Shown here piece after piece: positions 6,033-8,958 of a stretch of DNA of 8,958 nt. Within the stretch, counting starts at the first letter, position 1. Every line of letters starts with the position of its first letter. This DNA comes from RGIG8748 sp045532255 (GTDB lineage: Bacteria > Bacillota > Clostridia > UMGS1810), in NCBI GenBank assembly GCA_045532255.1, contig JAZSFO010000011.1, positions 1-8,958 of the forward strand, written 5' to 3'. A program made the position numbers and the translations under genes. The notes below the pieces were generated by a model. The model was given only the letters and a program-made list of their open reading frames with translations, did not search any database and was not told where the DNA came from.

Positions 6033-6269
6033 TCAGTCAGATGTGTAAGGGAGAAGAGCAATATGTCTTGCTCTCTTTATAGCAGTAGTAAGCTGTCTCT
6101 GATGTTTAGCACAGTTACCGCTGATTCTTCTGGGGAGAATCTTAGCTCTTTCGGATACATATCTTCTGAGCTTAGCTATATCCTTGTAGTCAATTTCTGC
6201 TACTTTATCTACACAAAAAGCACAAACCTTTTTCTTGGACTTTCTGCGGAAAGCTCTTTCTTCAGCCAT
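6033..6269 (-). CDS. rpsR: 30S ribosomal protein S18 (zinc-ligand form)
   Basis: This 78-residue basic protein of the small-subunit platform binds 16S rRNA together with S6. The conserved core DYKDIAKLRRYVSERAKILP is at 27-46, followed by RR and the HQRQLTTAIKRARHIALLPY tail. Four possible zinc ligands are present: C16 and C19 (CAFC), C53 and H56 (CAKH). It is therefore the cysteine-containing version, which often has a cysteine-free paralogue elsewhere in genomes that regulate by zinc. AGGAGG lies 8 bases before the start. It is the last gene of rpsF-ssb-rpsR, 35 bp after ssb. Confidence 0.97.
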   Translation of the reverse strand: MAEERAFRRKSKKKVCAFCVDKVAEIDYKDIAKLRRYVSERAKILPRRISGNCAKHQRQLTTAIKRARHIALLPYTSD

Positions 6270-6304
6270 GTTAAAAACCTCCTTTAATATTTAGCGTCAT
6301 TAAA

Positions 6305-6733
6305 TCAGAACGGCAGGTCATCATCTGCGGGCATGGGGATAAATCCGTCTTCTGCACCGAATGATGCGGTGTTGGAGTTTGATGCTGTCTGAGTGCTCTG
6401 GGCATTGGTATCACCCTGACCCTTGCTTTCTACAAAGCTTATTTCGTCTGCAACAACCTCAGTTACATAAACTCTCTGTCCGTCTTTGTCGTAGTTTCTG
6501 GTCTGTATGGAACCGCAAAGTCCGAGCATACGACCTTTTGTAAAGTACTTAGCGACAAATTCTGCCTGCTGTCTCCATGCGACACAGTTAATAAAATCTG
6601 CATCGTAGCCGCCCTCAGCATTCTTAAAGCGACGGTTTACAGCTATTGTAAAGCTGCACACACTCACACCGCTTCCTGTAGTTCTAAGCTCAGGGTCTTT
6701 TGTCAGTCTGCCAACCAGAATTGCTTTGTTCAT
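6305..6733 (-). CDS. ssb: Single-stranded DNA-binding protein SSB
   Basis: This 142-residue protein coats single-stranded DNA in replication, recombination and repair. The OB fold covers about 1-103, starting MNKAILVGRLTKDPELR and including the conserved FINCVAWRQQAEFVAKY segment (47-63) with W53. A short Q/S/T/N-rich linker (106-127) leads to the acidic tip DDDLPF, the docking peptide for replication and repair enzymes. The chosen ATG has GGTGA a few bases before it. It lies 19 bp after rpsF and 35 bp before rpsR. This arrangement is widely conserved in bacteria and links SSB supply to ribosomal protein synthesis. Confidence 0.97.
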   Translation of the reverse strand: MNKAILVGRLTKDPELRTTGSGVSVCSFTIAVNRRFKNAEGGYDADFINCVAWRQQAEFVAKYFTKGRMLGLCGSIQTRNYDKDGQRVYVTEVVADEISFVESKGQGDTNAQSTQTASNSNTASFGAEDGFIPMPADDDLPF

Positions 6734-6752
6734 AATAATTCACCGGCCTTTA

Positions 6753-7043
6753 CTATTTTCTAACAACTATAGTTCTCAGGACACCGTCTGTGATGTTGTA
6801 TACTCTTTCGAGCTCAGCAATGAATTCGGCCTGGCTTTCGAAATTAACCAAAACATAGTAACCCTCTGTTTTGTAATCGATAGGATATGCCAATCTTCTT
6901 TTGCCCCAAACATCTACGGATTCTACGGTAGCGTTTGCTTCGATGAGAGATTTGAACTTTTCTGTTGTTGCATTGATCTGGTCCTCTGTGAGAGACGCAT
7001 CAATAACAAAGATGGTTTCGTACTTGTTCTTAACATTTTCCAT
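6753..7043 (-). CDS. rpsF: 30S ribosomal protein S6
   Basis: This 96-residue protein of the small ribosomal subunit forms a complex with S18 on 16S rRNA. Recognisable blocks are KYETIFVIDASLTEDQI (7-23), the DVWGKRRLAYPIDYKTEGYYVLVNF block starting at about residue 44, and the ending ITDGVLRTIVVRK. AAAGGAGGTGAAA lies just before the ATG, a very strong ribosome binding site. It is the first gene of the operon and has an 80-nt leader behind a near-consensus promoter (7131-7159). The leader may hold the S6:S18 feedback site. Confidence 0.97.
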   Translation of the reverse strand: MENVKNKYETIFVIDASLTEDQINATTEKFKSLIEANATVESVDVWGKRRLAYPIDYKTEGYYVLVNFESQAEFIAELERVYNITDGVLRTIVVRK

Positions 7044-7070
7044 TTCGTTTCACCTCCTTTTGGACTTAGG

Positions 7071-7096
7071 CCTCGGAAACTTTATCCGAAGCAAGG
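7071..7096 (-). promoter_or_regulatory. Possible S6:S18 autoregulatory hairpin in the rpsF leader
   Basis: In the minus-strand leader of rpsF, TCGG can pair with CCGA around a 9-base loop, and CC with GG outside a bulge, placing a CCG next to the hairpin (7071-7096). Many bacteria have an rpsF leader motif with a CCG trinucleotide bound by the S6:S18 complex. The resemblance here is partial, and I cannot verify the full consensus by eye. Confidence 0.3.
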
Positions 7097-7130
7097 AAAA
7101 GTATACACAGTAAATCATGCATACTGGATT

Positions 7131-7159
7131 ATTATATAACATAAAATGGTATTTGTCAA
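7131..7159 (-). promoter_or_regulatory. Consensus sigma-A promoter of rpsF-ssb-rpsR
   Basis: On the minus strand TTGACA (7154-7159) and TATAAT (7131-7136) both match the consensus at six of six positions with a 17-bp spacer. Transcription should start near 7124, giving a leader of about 80 nt. The A5T5 tract at 7161-7170 lies directly upstream of the -35 and may act as an UP element. Confidence 0.92.
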
Positions 7160-7171
7160 TAAAAATTTTTC

Positions 7172-7200
7172 TTTACAAAAGGTTTTTTGTGTGTTATACT
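7172..7200 (+). promoter_or_regulatory. Sigma-A promoter of the aldo/keto reductase gene
   Basis: TTTACA (7172-7177) and TATACT (7195-7200) each match five of six consensus bases with a 17-bp spacer. The start of transcription should be near 7207, leaving about 110 nt of leader before the gene. The -35 faces that of the rpsF promoter across only 12 bp. Confidence 0.75.
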
Positions 7201-7224
7201 TGCGATTGACTGAATTGACTTTTG

Positions 7225-7301
7225 GCATTCGTGAGTATTTTAACGAGTGCAGTGGCGTAAAAACACGCACCCAAAACGGGTTTGGATACTGACGCAACTG
7301 C
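7225..7301 (+). promoter_or_regulatory. Structured 5' leader of the aldo/keto reductase gene, possible riboswitch or attenuator
   Basis: Hairpin 1 pairs 7225-7232 with 7243-7250 over 8 bp, one of them G-U. Hairpin 2 pairs GCAGTGGCGT (7249-7258) with ACGCAACTGC (7292-7301), 9 of 10 positions, enclosing a small ACCC/GGGT hairpin (7269-7272 with 7278-7281). Two competing pairings exist: hairpins 1 and 2 share bases 7249-7250, and the 7252-7258 strand can instead pair with ACGCAC (7265-7270). The AAGGAG ribosome binding site follows 2 bases after hairpin 2. I do not recognise a known riboswitch class. Confidence 0.45.
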
Positions 7302-7316
7302 TTAAGGAGTTATGTT

Positions 7317-8204
7317 ATGAAGTATATTGATTTTTGCGATGAGAGCCTTTCCAGGATTGTACTGGGAACGGACGGCTACTCGGGTAGAATCGACAGACAA
7401 ACCGCATTTAAGATTATGGATTGCTATATAGAAAACGGCGGTAATGTAATAGACACCGCAAGGAGCTATTGTGACGGCAATGCCGAAAAGCTCATAGGCG
7501 AATATATTAAGGACAGAGGAATAAGAGACAGTATTTTTATATGTACAAAATGCTCCTTTCCGCACAAAGAGGATATGCATTTGTCAAGACTCACCCCTGC
7601 GGAAATCGAGGCGGATATTGACGAAAGCCTTATGGCTCTTGGCATAGACTGCATAGATATGCTGTGGCTTCACAGAGATGATGAGAAAAAAGGTGTCCGT
7701 CATATGATGGATGCATTAAACGAAATGGTGCAAAAGGGCAAGATAAGAAATTTCGGAGCATCCAACTGGACATTTGAGAGGATAGACAGTGCCAACAGAT
7801 ACGCATACGAAAGCGGAGGAGACGGCTTTGCGGCAAGTCAGATACATTACAATCTTGCCACATGCAAAAATCCGTGGGACGATACAATGGTTATTATGGA
7901 TGGTGAGGAAAAGGCACTCTATGAGGCAAATGACTTTCCCGTGTTTGCATATTCCGCACAGGCAAAGGGCTTTTTCTCAAAGTACGACAGAGGCATAATG
8001 TCTCCCAAGGCGAAGGAAAGATACCTTTGCGAAGAAAGCATAAAGACATATGCATCTCTAAAGGCAAAGGCGGCAGAAAACGGAGATACACTTGCCTATA
8101 CCGTTCTGGACTCACTTTGCAGAGAGAGCAGCTTCAATGTGTTCCCCGTAATAGCGGTGTCGGCAGCAGAGCAGTTAAAAGACAGTCTTAATATAAAAGG
8201 TTGA
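7317..8204 (+). CDS. Aldo/keto reductase family oxidoreductase
   Basis: This 295-residue cytoplasmic NAD(P)H-dependent reductase of the TIM-barrel AKR superfamily should reduce an aldehyde or ketone; the substrate is not evident. The catalytic tetrad is intact: D46 and Y51 (DTARSY), K78 (TKCS) and H119 (WLHRDD). Cofactor-site features include ASNW (148-151), Q175 in ASQIHYNL and AYSAQAKGFF (211-220). The C-terminal segment PVIAVSAAEQLKDSL (277-291) matches the usual place of the GxxxxEQL cofactor-binding motif, although alanine replaces the common glycine. AAGGAG lies 7 bases before the ATG. The gene stands alone between its own promoter with a structured leader and a terminator at 8239-8285, divergent from rpsF. 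Neighbours give no pathway clue. Confidence 0.92.
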   Translation: MKYIDFCDESLSRIVLGTDGYSGRIDRQTAFKIMDCYIENGGNVIDTARSYCDGNAEKLIGEYIKDRGIRDSIFICTKCSFPHKEDMHLSRLTPAEIEADIDESLMALGIDCIDMLWLHRDDEKKGVRHMMDALNEMVQKGKIRNFGASNWTFERIDSANRYAYESGGDGFAASQIHYNLATCKNPWDDTMVIMDGEEKALYEANDFPVFAYSAQAKGFFSKYDRGIMSPKAKERYLCEESIKTYASLKAKAAENGDTLAYTVLDSLCRESSFNVFPVIAVSAAEQLKDSLNIKG

Positions 8205-8238
8205 AATACGCATCGGTGAAAAGTTAAAGAATGTATAT

Positions 8239-8285
8239 AATCAGAGATTTCAGGTTGATTAAAGCCTTGAAAATCTCTGATTTTT
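8239..8285 (+). terminator. Rho-independent terminator of the aldo/keto reductase gene
   Basis: AATCAGAGATTTCAGG (8239-8254) pairs with 8265-8282 through CCT and AATCTCTGATT, with two extra bases on the 3' side, and is followed by T5. On the minus strand the same stem lacks a strong U run but may still weakly end the message of the small gene at 8318. The 113 bases between the two stop codons hold nothing else. Confidence 0.8.
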
Positions 8286-8317
8286 ATGAATTTACCGTAA
8301 TTCTTCAAGTATATGCA

Positions 8318-8560
8318 TTATTTCTTCTCCTTACGCAAAGAGAGCGACTCAAGTTCCGGTATATCCGAAATCGAGTCGCCCTCTTCAATCATTATTTTTG
8401 CTGTCAGTAGTGCGTGCTTGACATAAATCATATTCAGTTGTTCTCGCACTGTCTTGGCATCAACTTTCTTTTCAACCATTTTGAATACTTCTACAAACAC
8501 AGCGCTTTCAATTCCGTATTTGTCGCCGTACATAATTTCTTCCAATGTGTACTTAGCCAT
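8318..8560 (-). CDS. Small uncharacterised protein, 80 residues
   Basis: I do not recognise this protein. It starts MAKYTLEEIMYGDKYGIESA and ends in a basic RKEKK. It looks mostly helical, has no membrane segment, signal or cysteine, and mixes acidic (EEGDSISDIPELES, about 58-71) and basic stretches. The frame runs open to 8617, but I take ATG 8560 because a GGGGGG run lies 9 bases before it; the ATG at 8569 sits too close to that run and the longer form is unlikely. A plausible promoter lies at 8589-8617, and transcription runs toward the aldo/keto reductase terminator. It appears to be a single-gene unit. A regulatory or adaptor role is possible but unsupported. Confidence 0.65.
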   Translation of the reverse strand: MAKYTLEEIMYGDKYGIESAVFVEVFKMVEKKVDAKTVREQLNMIYVKHALLTAKIMIEEGDSISDIPELESLSLRKEKK

Positions 8561-8588
8561 TTGTGTCATCCCCCCTTTGGCAACACAA

Positions 8589-8617
8589 ACAGTACCACAC
8601 AAAACAGCATAAGTCAA
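8589..8617 (-). promoter_or_regulatory. Candidate promoter of the small uncharacterised gene
   Basis: On the minus strand TTGACT (8612-8617) and TACTGT (8589-8594) are separated by 17 bp. The -35 matches five of six bases, the -10 only three. The position, about 30 bases before the gene start, fits. This also argues against starting the gene at 8617. Confidence 0.45.
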
Positions 8618-8676
8618 CGAAGGAATTTTAAAGTATTTATAGTTTGATAATTTTTTTGTAGTTTTGATGTAATGAA

Positions 8677-8705
8677 ATAAGCACCCCGCTGAGCAAGGTG
8701 CTTAT
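8677..8705 (-). terminator. Stem-loop terminator after the SLH-protein gene
   Basis: ATAAGCACC (8677-8685) and GGTGCTTAT (8697-8705) form a perfect 9-bp stem around 11 bases. On the minus strand it begins 4 bases after the stop codon and is followed by only a short T-rich stretch (TTTCATT), so termination may be incomplete. Nothing else is seen between it and the small gene. Confidence 0.65.
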
Positions 8706-8709
8706 AAGC

Positions 8710-8958
8710 TTATTTATTATTTTCAATAAATCTCTGGAGGATTGCAGCAATTTCTGCTCTTGTTGCATTATCTTTCGGATTGATTGTTGTAGCTGATTTG
8801 CCTTTCATAAGACCTGTACCAACTGCCCAATTCATAGCCGAAACTGCATATTCAGAAATCTCGCTGTTATCTGCAAAGTGGAGATTTTCTTCCAACGTTA
8901 CAGCCTCCATGCCCTTGTACTGTGCATATCTGAACATAATTGCTGCGATCTGTTCACG
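8710..8958 (-). CDS. S-layer homology (SLH) domain protein, C-terminal part, cut by the window edge
   Basis: The reading frame continues without a stop to the right edge, so only the last 82 residues are visible and the start lies outside. The visible part begins REQIAAIMFRYAQYKG, the end of one SLH repeat with its typical TREQ-like and MFRYA signature. A linker and one complete SLH repeat follow from F28 (FADNSEISEYA) through AVGTGLMKG to TRAEIAAILQRF near the C terminus. SLH repeats hold exported proteins to pyruvylated secondary wall polymers of Gram-positive envelopes. Placement at the extreme C terminus suggests that the rest is an exported enzyme, adhesin or S-layer protein. The methionine inside (8937) is not the start. 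Confidence 0.88.
   Translation of the reverse strand, partial: REQIAAIMFRYAQYKGMEAVTLEENLHFADNSEISEYAVSAMNWAVGTGLMKGKSATTINPKDNATRAEIAAILQRFIENNK

Noticed and set aside
7264..7301. Cyclic-di-GMP-I (GEMM) riboswitch, because of CACGCAC followed by GACGCAA
   Set aside because: Only these short words match. The intervening stems, the GGCCTAAAC-like segment and the second helix of that class are absent.
8561..8617. Longer start (8617) for the 80-residue protein
   Set aside because: The extra residues overlap the predicted -35 to -10 region and the G-rich ribosome binding site, and no binding site precedes 8617.
1..8958. CRISPR array, insertion sequence, phage, toxin-antitoxin or defence genes
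   Set aside because: I looked for regular direct repeats, transposase or integrase motifs and small paired genes, and saw none.

Overview
The window looks like a chromosomal, mostly housekeeping segment from a low-to-mid-GC anaerobic Firmicute, most plausibly a gut clostridium of the Ruminococcaceae/Oscillospiraceae type. The evidence is AGGAGG-type ribosome binding sites throughout, consensus sigma-A promoters, the Clostridia-style gene order ftsE-ftsX-M23 peptidase-ctpA, a BofA-family sporulation protein, a PucR/CdaR-type regulator and an S-layer-homology protein. The genus is inference; no rRNA or species-specific marker is present.

Layout. Positions 1-215 contain no credible gene. They hold nested inverted repeats and a tRNA-like 3' end, followed by a strong bidirectional terminator (216-262). 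On the minus strand, 4319 down to 269 encodes a cell-division/envelope operon read as ftsE, ftsX, a PcsB/EnvC-like secreted M23 peptidase and a CtpA-type S41 protease. FtsEX is expected to sit in the membrane and control the peptidoglycan hydrolase outside the cell. CtpA may process envelope proteins. Upstream, also on the minus strand, lies a PucR/CdaR-like regulator (4397-5482), separated from ftsE by a stem-loop terminator or attenuator. A bofA-like gene (5694-5960, +) is divergent from this regulator.

A shared terminator (5990-6015) separates bofA from the minus-strand ribosomal/replication operon rpsF-ssb-rpsR (7043 down to 6033). That operon has a textbook promoter at 7131-7159. Back to back with it is the promoter of a plus-strand aldo/keto reductase gene (7317-8204), whose roughly 110-nt leader is unusually structured. 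The right end holds an unrecognised 80-residue protein (8318-8560, -) and the C-terminal end of an SLH-domain protein (8710-8958, -) cut by the window edge.

I see no CRISPR array, insertion sequence, phage gene or obvious defence system. The most unusual material is non-coding: the folded repeat plus tRNA-like end at 87-215, the aldo/keto reductase leader with alternative pairings (7225-7301), the symmetric divergent promoter pair (7131-7200), and stem-loops inside the ftsEX operon.
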